Source of the DNA: Bacteroidales bacterium
GTDB taxonomy: Bacteria > Bacteroidota > Bacteroidia > Bacteroidales > JALTDM01
Direction of reading: 5' to 3'
NCBI GenBank assembly: GCA_027074135.1
Contig: JALTDM010000023.1
Span: 1 to 36,209 of the forward strand
DNA length: 36,209 nt
Part shown: in pieces, positions 16,369 through 25,015 of the stretch
Numbering within the stretch: the stretch's first letter is position 1
Layout: the number at the start of each line of letters is the position of its first letter
Notes under the pieces: model-generated
What the model was told of the DNA's origin: nothing
The model's database searches: none
What the model saw: the letters and a program-made list of their open reading frames with translations, nothing else
Translations under genes and position numbers: made by a program

Positions 16369-18743
16369 AACAAAAGTCCTCCAATTTGATAAACTAAAAA
16401 TCCGAATATCCACGCCAAACCAGTGGTATAAACCATCATAAACGTAGGCCAAGTCCATGTGCCTGTTTCTTTGTAAACCGTGGCAATGGTAGCGACACAT
16501 GGAAAATACAATAAAACAAATACTAAAAATGCAAGTGCAGTTAATTTGTTAAAAACAGGGGCTCCATCGCTTTTCCTTGCTGTTTTCAGTGCTTGTTTTA
16601 AATCTTTTTGATCGTCACCACTCCCAACATATAACACGCCCATCGTACTGACTATCACTTCTTTCCCGGACACTCCCGCAATTACGGCAACAGTTTCTCT
16701 CCAATCAAATCCTAATGGAGCAAATGCAGGCTGAACTGCACGTCCTATTTGACCTATGTATGAATTATATAAAGTTGTCTTGTGAGTTTCTTTTATATCT
16801 TTCTCCGGCCGGGGAAAATAACCTAAAAACCATATAATTATTGAGGCAACTAAAATTATACCCCCCATTTTATTCAAATATTGCAGAGCTTTATGCCACA
16901 TATGCCTTAATGTAGATTTCATCGTCGGCATTCTGTACGGTGGTAATTCCATTACAAACGGAACCTCTTTTTTGTTGAAAAATATTTTTTTGAAAATAAT
17001 AGCTATTAAAATAGCAACGGAAATACCCAATAAATACAAAAAGAAAATAACTGATCCTGCACGGTGTGGGAAAAAAGTTCCTGCAATTAAAATGTAAACA
17101 GGCAAGCGTGCACTGCAAGACATAAAAGGATTTATCAAAATGGTGAGCAATCTGTCGTTTTTGCTTTCTATCGTTCGAGTAGCCATTATTGCCGGCACAT
17201 TACAACCAAATCCCATAATAAGCGGTATAAATGACTTGCCGTGCAAACCTATTTTATGCATCAACTTATCCATAATAAAAGCCGCCCGTGCCATATATCC
17301 TGTATCTTCCATGAATGATATAAAGAAAAATAGTATCAAAATGTTAGGCAAGAACACTATTACACTTCCAACACCACCTACAATACCATCGACAAGCAAA
17401 TCTCTTAACATTCCTGTAGGCAAAATCATATTTAAAACATCTTTCAACCAAACAATAATATAATCAATCCAATCCATAGGATATTTTCCCAACCAAAAAG
17501 TTCCTTCGAACATCACCAAAAGAAAAAATAAAAATATAGGGAACCCTAAAAATTTATGTGTAAGTATATTATCAAGTTTATTAGTACCTATGTGAGAATT
17601 TTTATTCCCTTCTAAATAAGTTTCTTTAAGCGCTCCTCTTACAAAAGCATAACGCGAATTTACAATCAAGTCGTCCACTTCTTTTTCACTACCTAAATGC
17701 TCTTTAGTCTTTTGGCGGTAATTATATGTTTTTTTCCTTATTTGTTTATAATTATTAAAGGACTTTGATTTTTGCATAATCAACGGGTCTTGCTCCAATA
17801 ATTTTATTGCCAAAAAGCGTGGTGATACAGCATTAGATAACGAACTTCCCGTTTTTTCAGCAGTTAACTCTTCTGCTAATTCAGAAACAAAACGTTCTAT
17901 AGGTTTTTGATACCTTATAATGACATTTCTTTGATTATCGTTTTCGTAAGTATCTATTATTGACTGTAATACTTCACCGATACCAATTTTTTTACTACCT
18001 ATTGTTGGAACAAGTTTAACTCCCAACATTCCCCCAAGTAACTTATAATCTAGATGTGAACCTGTCTTTTGCAACTCATCATACATATTAAGTGCAACCA
18101 CCAACTTGAGGTTTGTTTCCAAAAGCTGCGTTGTCAAATACAAGTTCCGTTCAATATTTCCTGCATCTGCCACATTTAAAACAACATCAGGTATGTCGGT
18201 TATCAAATGGTTCAATACAAATTTTTCTTCAGGAGAATATGCAGTTAGCGAATAAGTACCAGGTAAGTCGATAAAATTGATTCTATATCCTTTAAAAGTC
18301 GTACTACCTTTTTTTGCATCAACTGTAACACCGCTGTAATTCCCCACATGTTCAACTGAACCGGTAAAATAATTAAACAACGTGGTTTTACCACAATTAG
18401 GATTACCTACAAGTGCAACATTTATAACCTTTTGCTTATGTGTCTTAGAGCTGAAATTGGAATTATTTTTTAAATTATATGTCTGAGAAATCTCTTCCGC
18501 ACTTATTTTAAAATCATCAAAATCTTTACTCACTTCAATCAACTCCGCTTCACTACGTCTAAGACTCACTTCAAAATTCATTATTTTGTAGTCAACTGGG
18601 TCTTGTAAAGGTGCTTGCCTAACAACCTCAATAATCCGTCCTTCCACAAAGCCAAGCTCTGCCATCCTTTTCTTAAATTCACGGTGTCCTTTGACTTTTA
18701 CAATTACACCTCTTTCTTTATTTTTCAGTTCTACCAGTTTCAT
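16365..18743 (-). CDS. feoB: FeoA-FeoB fusion, ferrous iron transporter
   Basis: FeoA/SH3-like N-terminus (MKLVELKNKERGVIVKVKGHREFKKRMAELGFVEGRIIEVV), G1 motif GNPNCGKTTLFN, DLPGTYSLTAYSPEE, then Gate-type TM domains. Confidence 0.95.
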   Translation of the reverse strand: MKLVELKNKERGVIVKVKGHREFKKRMAELGFVEGRIIEVVRQAPLQDPVDYKIMNFEVSLRRSEAELIEVSKDFDDFKISAEEISQTYNLKNNSNFSSKTHKQKVINVALVGNPNCGKTTLFNYFTGSVEHVGNYSGVTVDAKKGSTTFKGYRINFIDLPGTYSLTAYSPEEKFVLNHLITDIPDVVLNVADAGNIERNLYLTTQLLETNLKLVVALNMYDELQKTGSHLDYKLLGGMLGVKLVPTIGSKKIGIGEVLQSIIDTYENDNQRNVIIRYQKPIERFVSELAEELTAEKTGSSLSNAVSPRFLAIKLLEQDPLIMQKSKSFNNYKQIRKKTYNYRQKTKEHLGSEKEVDDLIVNSRYAFVRGALKETYLEGNKNSHIGTNKLDNILTHKFLGFPIFLFFLLVMFEGTFWLGKYPMDWIDYIIVWLKDVLNMILPTGMLRDLLVDGIVGGVGSVIVFLPNILILFFFISFMEDTGYMARAAFIMDKLMHKIGLHGKSFIPLIMGFGCNVPAIMATRTIESKNDRLLTILINPFMSCSARLPVYILIAGTFFPHRAGSVIFFLYLLGISVAILIAIIFKKIFFNKKEVPFVMELPPYRMPTMKSTLRHMWHKALQYLNKMGGIILVASIIIWFLGYFPRPEKDIKETHKTTLYNSYIGQIGRAVQPAFAPLGFDWRETVAVIAGVSGKEVIVSTMGVLYVGSGDDQKDLKQALKTARKSDGAPVFNKLTALAFLVFVLLYFPCVATIATVYKETGTWTWPTFMMVYTTGLAWIFGFLVYQIGGLLL

Positions 18744-18848
18744 ATAAATACAAACAATGGATTGAATTTGTAAAATTACATTAAGCCAACCAGTTGGAAA
18801 TAACCTTTTTTAGGTATTTAAAAAAGGAAGATATTTTATGTAATAAAA

Positions 18849-19200
18849 AAGCAGCAGGTCTGTAAGCCGGATTCTGTAACTGTTCCGCAAGGAAACAGTT
18901 TTCCGTCATTTATCTGATGCGGCCTACCCTCCTACTCGGGCGGGACCACCCTCAAACGCAGGTTTACTTGGCCTTGCAGCCCGCAGCCGGTACGGCTACC
19001 GCTGTTACCAACGGTACCGGTAGGCTCTTACCCTACCTTTTCACCCTTGCCGGCATACCCGTAGATCTGCTTAGGCGGTTGTTTTCTGTTACCGGTACTT
19101 GCCCTCACGGACAACTCCCGTTTCGGAAGTGCGAAGCCCTTCGCTGTCCGGACTTTCCTCTCCTACAACATGGCAGAAGCGACGGAACGACCTGCTGCTT
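18849..19200 (-). ncRNA. rnpB: RNase P RNA (bacterial class A)
   Basis: Minus strand: aagcagcaggtc ... gaggaaagtccggac ... gccggcttacagacctgctgctt; the ends pair as P1 (aagcagcaggtc/gacctgctgctt). Confidence 0.95.
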
Positions 19201-19231
19201 ATCTTATACTGCAAAACAAATAAAAAGTTGC

Positions 19232-20935
19232 TTATTCCACAAACTTTTCTATTTCGGCAGTGATGTTTTCAATTTTTTTGTGCAATGCCATTTTTGACTT
19301 GTTGCTTTCAAACTTAGATTTTACGCTTATGTAAAATTTAATTTTAGGCTCTGTGCCGGATGGCCTTACAGATAATTTTGTTCCGTCATCATACACAAAT
19401 TGCAATACATTAGAAACTGGAAATCCCAGCAGAGGCTTTTCACCTTCATTATCAAAAATCTTTTGCAACTTATAATCAAAAGTTCTTTCTATCTTCATTC
19501 CCTGCAGCTCAAGCGGATTCCTTCGTAACTTTTCCATAATTTCAGCAATTTGTGCAGCACCTTGTGCTCCTTTTTTCACAACATTTATCAAATGTTCGGC
19601 GTACAAACTGTATTCAGCATAAATATCATCCAGTATGTCAATAAGTGTTTTGCCTTGTGATTTTGCCCATGCTGCTGCTTCCGCCAACAATACGCCGGTG
19701 GAAATTGCATCTTTGTCCCTTGTGTAATCTCCCGTCAAAAATCCATAACTTTCTTCTCCGCCGCAAATGAACCTTTGTTTACCTTCGTTCAGCTTGATTT
19801 GTTCTGCAATGTATTTAAAACCGGTAAGTACTTCTATACACCTCACACAAAAAGATTCTGCAATATCGCAAAGCAAATCAGTGGTTACAATTGTTTTTAC
19901 AATGAAATCGGTAGATTTTAAGTCTTTTTTGTGTTTAAGAATGTAATAGGTTAGCAGTGAAGCAATTTGATTGCCGTTAATCAGTTCTATGTTGCCTTGA
20001 TGCTTTACTCCTGCAGCAACTCTATCTGCATCGGGGTCGGTAGCCAGCACAAGGTCTGCACCTTCTTGTTTGGCAAGTTTTATTGCCAGAGACAATGCTT
20101 CTGCATTTTCGGGGTTGGGTGATTTTACGGTTGGGAAATTGCCGTCGGGAACAGCTTGTTGTGGCTCTGTAGTTATATTTTCAAACCCGTATGCTTCCAA
20201 TATCCTCGGCATCATTTTTATTCCTGTGCCGTGAATTGGTGTGTAAACTATTTTCAAATCTTTTTTCAGATTTGGATTTACGGAAAGTTTTGTTATTTCG
20301 CTTATGTACGCTTTGTCAATTTCTTCGCCGATTACGGAAATAAGTGATTCGTTTTTGTTGAAGTTTATTTGAGATACGGAATTTATGTTTTTTACTTCCG
20401 CTATAATGTTTCTATCGTGTGGTGGTACTATTTGTCCTCCGTCTTCCCAATAAACTTTGTATCCATTATATTCTTTTGGATTGTGTGATGCGGTAATGAC
20501 TATTCCGCTTTGGCAATTCAAGTACCTGACGGCAAAAGAAAGTTCGGGAGTAGGGCGGATATCGTCAAATATGTAAACTTTTATGCCGTTTGCACTCAAA
20601 ATTTCTGCAGCAGTGGTTGTAAACAATTTACTGTTGTTGCGGCTGTCATAGGCTATTACCACTTTAATTTCTTTGCCTTCAAATGACTTGTTCAGGTAAT
20701 TTGCAAGACCTTGTGTGACCATTCCGACAGTATAAATATTCATTCTATTAGTTCCTACGCCCATTATACCACGCAAACCGCCGGTACCAAACTCCAAGTC
20801 TTTATAAAAAGCGTCTATCAATTCTTTTTCATCGTTTTCCAGTATATATTTCACTTGCTTGCGAGTTTCTTCGTCAAACTCATTGCCAAGCCAAACTTGA
20901 GCTTTTTTCTTTATTTCTTTAATATTCAGTTCCAT
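19232..20935 (-). CDS. phosphoglucomutase/phosphomannomutase (alpha-D-phosphohexomutase family)
   Basis: TASHNPKEYNGYKVYW active-site loop; ATDPDADRVAAGV metal loop; GGEESYGF; RPSGTEPKIKFYI. Confidence 0.93.
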   Translation of the reverse strand: MELNIKEIKKKAQVWLGNEFDEETRKQVKYILENDEKELIDAFYKDLEFGTGGLRGIMGVGTNRMNIYTVGMVTQGLANYLNKSFEGKEIKVVIAYDSRNNSKLFTTTAAEILSANGIKVYIFDDIRPTPELSFAVRYLNCQSGIVITASHNPKEYNGYKVYWEDGGQIVPPHDRNIIAEVKNINSVSQINFNKNESLISVIGEEIDKAYISEITKLSVNPNLKKDLKIVYTPIHGTGIKMMPRILEAYGFENITTEPQQAVPDGNFPTVKSPNPENAEALSLAIKLAKQEGADLVLATDPDADRVAAGVKHQGNIELINGNQIASLLTYYILKHKKDLKSTDFIVKTIVTTDLLCDIAESFCVRCIEVLTGFKYIAEQIKLNEGKQRFICGGEESYGFLTGDYTRDKDAISTGVLLAEAAAWAKSQGKTLIDILDDIYAEYSLYAEHLINVVKKGAQGAAQIAEIMEKLRRNPLELQGMKIERTFDYKLQKIFDNEGEKPLLGFPVSNVLQFVYDDGTKLSVRPSGTEPKIKFYISVKSKFESNKSKMALHKKIENITAEIEKFVE

Positions 20936-20978
20936 AGAATAAATTTTTATTTAACATTTTTTTCACCTCTGTGTATAT

Positions 20979-21032
20979 CCCCTCAATATGAGGAGAGCTT
21001 AAATTTTCTCCCTTGAGGGAGAATTAAGGGGG
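20979..21032. repeat. intergenic double-hairpin element (possible dispersed palindromic repeat)
   Basis: cctca-ata-tgagg and ttctccc-ttga-gggagaa hairpins followed by taaggggg, between rmlD and pgm. Confidence 0.4.
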
Positions 21033-21035
21033 TAA

Positions 21036-21923
21036 TTACTTATTGCTTTTATACCCTAATTTCTTCAGACAACGTTTCAATGCGTTTCGCCAATATGGTA
21101 TTTCCACACCGTAAATTGTTTTAATCTTTGTTTTGTCAAGCACCGAAAAATGTGGTCTCTTTGCCGGTGTTGGAAATTCTTCGGTTTTTATAGGTATTAC
21201 TTTTTTATCTATGCCTGCAAGTTCCAAAATATTAACAGCAAAGTCGTACCAACTTGCAACTCCTTCATTAGAAAAATGATAAATACCCGGTTGAAAGAAA
21301 TTGTTTTTAATATCTTTTTCCAAAATGTGCAAAATGACCTTTGCCAAATCAGCAGCATAAGTAGGTGTTCCTACTTGGTCACTTACTATACGAAGTTCAT
21401 CTTTTTCGTCGGCAAGCCTCAAAATCGTTTTTACAAAGTTGTGTCCAAAGGATGAATATAGCCACGATGTTCTGATAATCAATACATTGTCGTTGTCTTG
21501 TATCCGCTTTTCTCCTTCCAGTTTGGTTTTACCGTAAACTCCCGTAGGGTTTACTTCGTCTTCTTCCGTGTAAGGAGTGTTTTTTTCCCCGTCAAATACA
21601 TAATCGGTAGATATGTGAATCATTTTTACTTCCGGGTTGTACTCCATGGCGGCTTTCAGTAAAATTTCTGGAGCATTGGTATTTACCATTTTTGCCTGCC
21701 CGGGCTCAGATTCTGCTTTGTCCACGGCTGTATATGCCGCACAATTTACCACATAATCAATCGGATTTTTTGCAAAAAAACAAAAAACCGATCTGTCGTC
21801 TGTTAAGTCCAATTCATCAATATCAACAAATACAAAGTCCAAAAAAGGAACTGCCGCAGACAGTTCCTTTAATTCGTTTCCGAGTTGCCCTTTGGCACCT
21901 GTCACCAAAACTTGTTTGTTCAT
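21036..21923 (-). CDS. rfbD: dTDP-4-dehydrorhamnose reductase
   Basis: VTGAKGQLGNELKEL; VVNCAAYTAVDKAE; ISTDYVFDGEKNTPYTEEDEVNPTGVYGKTKLEGE; IIRTSWLYSSFGHNFVKTI. Confidence 0.93.
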   Translation of the reverse strand: MNKQVLVTGAKGQLGNELKELSAAVPFLDFVFVDIDELDLTDDRSVFCFFAKNPIDYVVNCAAYTAVDKAESEPGQAKMVNTNAPEILLKAAMEYNPEVKMIHISTDYVFDGEKNTPYTEEDEVNPTGVYGKTKLEGEKRIQDNDNVLIIRTSWLYSSFGHNFVKTILRLADEKDELRIVSDQVGTPTYAADLAKVILHILEKDIKNNFFQPGIYHFSNEGVASWYDFAVNILELAGIDKKVIPIKTEEFPTPAKRPHFSVLDKTKIKTIYGVEIPYWRNALKRCLKKLGYKSNK

Positions 21924-23386
21924 TATGCTTCAGGTATGTTTTCTATTACATCTTTCAACAAATCATAAAATTTCTTAACAGTTTCAATTTCAATTCTTTC
22001 GTCAGGTGAATGCACGTCTTTCAATGTCGGACCGAATGAAATCATATCCAGATAAGGATATTTTTCAAGGAACAATCCGCATTCAAGCCCTGCGTGAATA
22101 GACCTTACAACAGGCATTTTGCCGAAAAGCTTTTTGTATGAGTTTTCGGCAATTTTTAATACTGTAGAATCAGGATTTGGTGTCCAGCCCGGATATTCAC
22201 CACCGTGTTCCACTTTGGCTCCAGCAAGCGTAAATACTGCTTCTATGGCATTGGCAATATCGTATTTTGCTGAATTTATTTCGCTGCGTTGGCTGGTGGT
22301 AACTTCAATGGTGTTTTCGTCAATATATTTGATAGAAGCTAAGTTTGTAGAAGTTTCTACCAGTCCGGGCATTCTCTTGCTCATTGCAATTACACCGTTT
22401 GGCAAGCCGTAAATGGCATTCAGTAAGCGGTCTTTTGTGTTTTCGTCTATTACATATTCAGGTAATTCATGTGAACCGAGTTCAAGTTTAATGTCCGGTT
22501 CCACAATTTTTATTTCGTTTTCTATGTCAGCTATAAATTTGTTGAAATCAGCTCTTGCTTCTTCTTTGTGTTTGTGCGGAACAGTGAATACCGCATAAGC
22601 TTCTCTCGGTATGGCATTCCTTAAGTTACCACCTTCAAATTTATAAAGTTCAATACCGTATTTTTTGTTCATTGTCCATAAGTAGCGGTTAAGGATTTTG
22701 ATAGCATTCCCGCGGTTTTTGTTGATGTCGTCTCCAGAGTGACCGCCTTTCAAGCCTGATATTTTAATTTCGAGGGCTTGGTGGCTCTGAAGAGCAGGTT
22801 TGGTATGGAAGTTAAATTGTGCTACTGTATCAAGACCTCCTGCACAACCGATAAAAATTTCTCCTTCGTCTTCTGAATCCAAGTTCAGCAAAATTTTACC
22901 TTCAAAAAATCCTTCTTCCAAATTAAATGCTCCTGTCAAACCTGTTTCTTCATCTACCGTAAACAGTGCTTCTATAGGTCCGTGCTTTACGCTGTCGTCA
23001 ATTAGTATTGCCATTTGAGCTGCCATTCCGATACCATCGTCAGCTCCCAGTGTTGTTCCTTCTGCAGTTACCCAACCGTCTTCTATTTTTACTTTAATGG
23101 GGTCAGTGTCAAAATTATGAGGTACATCGCTGTTTTTTTCGCAAACCATATCCATGTGGCTTTGCAATACTACAGGTACACGGTTTTCATATCCTGGAGT
23201 GGCAGGCTTTTTCATAAGAACGTTACCCGCTTTATCGGTTTTTACTTCTATGTTGTGTTTTTTTGCCCATTCTATAAGGAAGTTCCTTATTTTTTCTTCT
23301 TTTTTAGAGCATCTCGGTATTTTGGTTATTTCATCAAAAATTTGCCAAACGAGTTTAGGTTCCAATTCTCTTATTGTTGTTGCCAT
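21923..23386 (-). CDS. pepD: aminoacyl-histidine dipeptidase (Xaa-His / cytosol non-specific dipeptidase, M20)
   Basis: LQSHMDMVCEKNSDVPHNFDTDPI; GTTLGADDGIGMA; ALFTVDEETGLTGA; GLKGGHSGDDI. Start moved to MATTIREL (23386) because the ORF-track start lies inside a TAnnTTTG motif. Confidence 0.92.
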   Translation of the reverse strand: MATTIRELEPKLVWQIFDEITKIPRCSKKEEKIRNFLIEWAKKHNIEVKTDKAGNVLMKKPATPGYENRVPVVLQSHMDMVCEKNSDVPHNFDTDPIKVKIEDGWVTAEGTTLGADDGIGMAAQMAILIDDSVKHGPIEALFTVDEETGLTGAFNLEEGFFEGKILLNLDSEDEGEIFIGCAGGLDTVAQFNFHTKPALQSHQALEIKISGLKGGHSGDDINKNRGNAIKILNRYLWTMNKKYGIELYKFEGGNLRNAIPREAYAVFTVPHKHKEEARADFNKFIADIENEIKIVEPDIKLELGSHELPEYVIDENTKDRLLNAIYGLPNGVIAMSKRMPGLVETSTNLASIKYIDENTIEVTTSQRSEINSAKYDIANAIEAVFTLAGAKVEHGGEYPGWTPNPDSTVLKIAENSYKKLFGKMPVVRSIHAGLECGLFLEKYPYLDMISFGPTLKDVHSPDERIEIETVKKFYDLLKDVIENIPEA

Positions 23387-23413
23387 TTTTTTATGTTTTT
23401 TTGTTATCCTTTG

Positions 23414-23421
23414 CAAATGTA
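23414..23421 (-). promoter_or_regulatory. TAnnTTTG -7 element for pepD-rfbD
   Basis: Minus strand TACATTTG, 28 nt upstream of the MATTIREL ATG; no clear -33. Confidence 0.5.
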
Positions 23422-23492
23422 AATATTAAAATTAAAAAGAGGTAATGATAGTGGAGATTATTAGTTTTTATTTTTAATTTTTTTAACAAAAA

Positions 23493-23517
23493 AGGCTGCC
23501 TTTGTAAAAGACAGCCT
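23493..23517 (-). terminator. Rho-independent terminator of the lipoprotein/OmpP1 gene pair
   Basis: Minus strand aggctgtctttTACaaaggcagcct (one G-U) followed by ttttttgtt. Confidence 0.8.
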
Positions 23518-23541
23518 CTTTTCCGGTAAGCTATTTCTTAA

Positions 23542-24984
23542 TTAAAATCTTACCCCTACAGTTGCTGTAAAGTAATTAAGAGATTGATTAGCATTAATGG
23601 CACTTACCGGTTTATCTTCCAATTTATATGGATAAATTACAGTTTTCTTTTGCAATAATGAATATGTAAGGTCAAGGTATAAACTTTCGCCTCTTATTCT
23701 TACTCCTCCGTTATAATTTATGGCATATAGGCTTTTATCTGTTTTGTAAGGGCTGGAATAGTAACCTACACCGCCTCTCAAGGCAATTATACCAATATTA
23801 TATTCTATACCACCTCTTATGTTAAGTCCCCAGGTATATAGGTTTGAAATATTGTTATTTTCTGTTGTAAAGTTATAATCATCACTTTTTAATCTGGCAC
23901 TGCCGTAATTCACGCCTTCAATATCCAGAGATAATATGCCGTTTTGTGAAAAAACTATTCCGAGAGAGCCAATAAATCTTGCCGGAGTTATCAAACTATA
24001 TTCGTATTTGTTTTTTGTAGAAGAAATTGTAAAAGCACTTGTATCAAAATGTGTATCCATTTTAGTCCAATAATCATCTTCCATACTGAAAAATGTAGGT
24101 GTATGAACTGCCAATCCTATACGAAACATACGGTTTATTTTGTATAATAATCCGAATTTGAGATTTGCACCGGTACCATCCGTATTCAAGTTATCGGTAA
24201 AAGTAAAATAATAAAAATCAGGTATGGAATCATATTGGTCGGCTTCTGTAATAATTTTTTTGTGAGAATAGTTTATTGTTTGGATATTAAACGAAGCACC
24301 CAGGTACAATTTATTTTCATAGTTTCCTGCAAAAGCAAAATTGAATTCTCCAAGTCCGCCTTTTGACGATTGTTCATAAGATTGCAGTTCTCCGTATTTA
24401 CCGTCATAAACATTGTGATATGTAGAAGTGGTGCCGGGAACTGTATCAATCAAATATGTGTTGAATGCAAGTCCTTCTTCAAATTCATATAAAGCATTAG
24501 GCGGATTACCATTTGCCATTTGAACAAAATAATCAGCCAAAGAACTTGTATTATTTATCCCTTGTGCATTAATATCGTTTCTAAAATCCGCCAATCTGTT
24601 ATATGTTTCTGCAAAATTTGTATTTATCCACCCTTCTTTTTTATCATTAGAACTAAATGTAAGAACCATACCTAAATTATTAAACTGTACTCCATAGGAA
24701 AAGTCATTAAGTTTATTATCCAAATAATTTGAATTTGTACTGTTGAAAACAAACGATGGAGTTATGGTTACTACTGAATTATGTCTGTAAACTCCCAATC
24801 CCGCAGGATTTTGTGCTGTCAAACTAAGATCTGCTCCCAATGCTCCAAATCCACCACCCATTGCCGAAAAACGAGCTGTTCCCATAGGTGTGAGGAATGA
24901 ATATCTCAACGCATCATCTTCGTTTTGAGCAAACAGCCCTAATCCTGTTGTTAGTAAAACCAATATTGCAATGATTTTTTTCAT
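23542..24984 (-). CDS. OmpP1/FadL-like outer membrane beta-barrel protein
   Basis: Signal peptide; RYSFLTPMGTARFSAMGGGFGALGADLSLTAQNPAGLGVYR; alternating beta strands ending in YFTATVGVRF. Confidence 0.85.
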   Translation of the reverse strand: MKKIIAILVLLTTGLGLFAQNEDDALRYSFLTPMGTARFSAMGGGFGALGADLSLTAQNPAGLGVYRHNSVVTITPSFVFNSTNSNYLDNKLNDFSYGVQFNNLGMVLTFSSNDKKEGWINTNFAETYNRLADFRNDINAQGINNTSSLADYFVQMANGNPPNALYEFEEGLAFNTYLIDTVPGTTSTYHNVYDGKYGELQSYEQSSKGGLGEFNFAFAGNYENKLYLGASFNIQTINYSHKKIITEADQYDSIPDFYYFTFTDNLNTDGTGANLKFGLLYKINRMFRIGLAVHTPTFFSMEDDYWTKMDTHFDTSAFTISSTKNKYEYSLITPARFIGSLGIVFSQNGILSLDIEGVNYGSARLKSDDYNFTTENNNISNLYTWGLNIRGGIEYNIGIIALRGGVGYYSSPYKTDKSLYAINYNGGVRIRGESLYLDLTYSLLQKKTVIYPYKLEDKPVSAINANQSLNYFTATVGVRF

Positions 24985-25015
24985 GATTATAATTTTTTAT
25001 TGTTAAACAACTGAA

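Noticed and set aside
16369-16500. N-terminal part of the 107-aa ORF (MCRYHCHGLQRN...)
   Set aside because: Out-of-frame reading of the feoB 3' end; the real start is MIYDIV at 16368.
18917-19297. 126-aa plus-strand ORF
   Set aside because: It runs antisense through RNase P RNA, whose conserved core and P1 helix explain the sequence.
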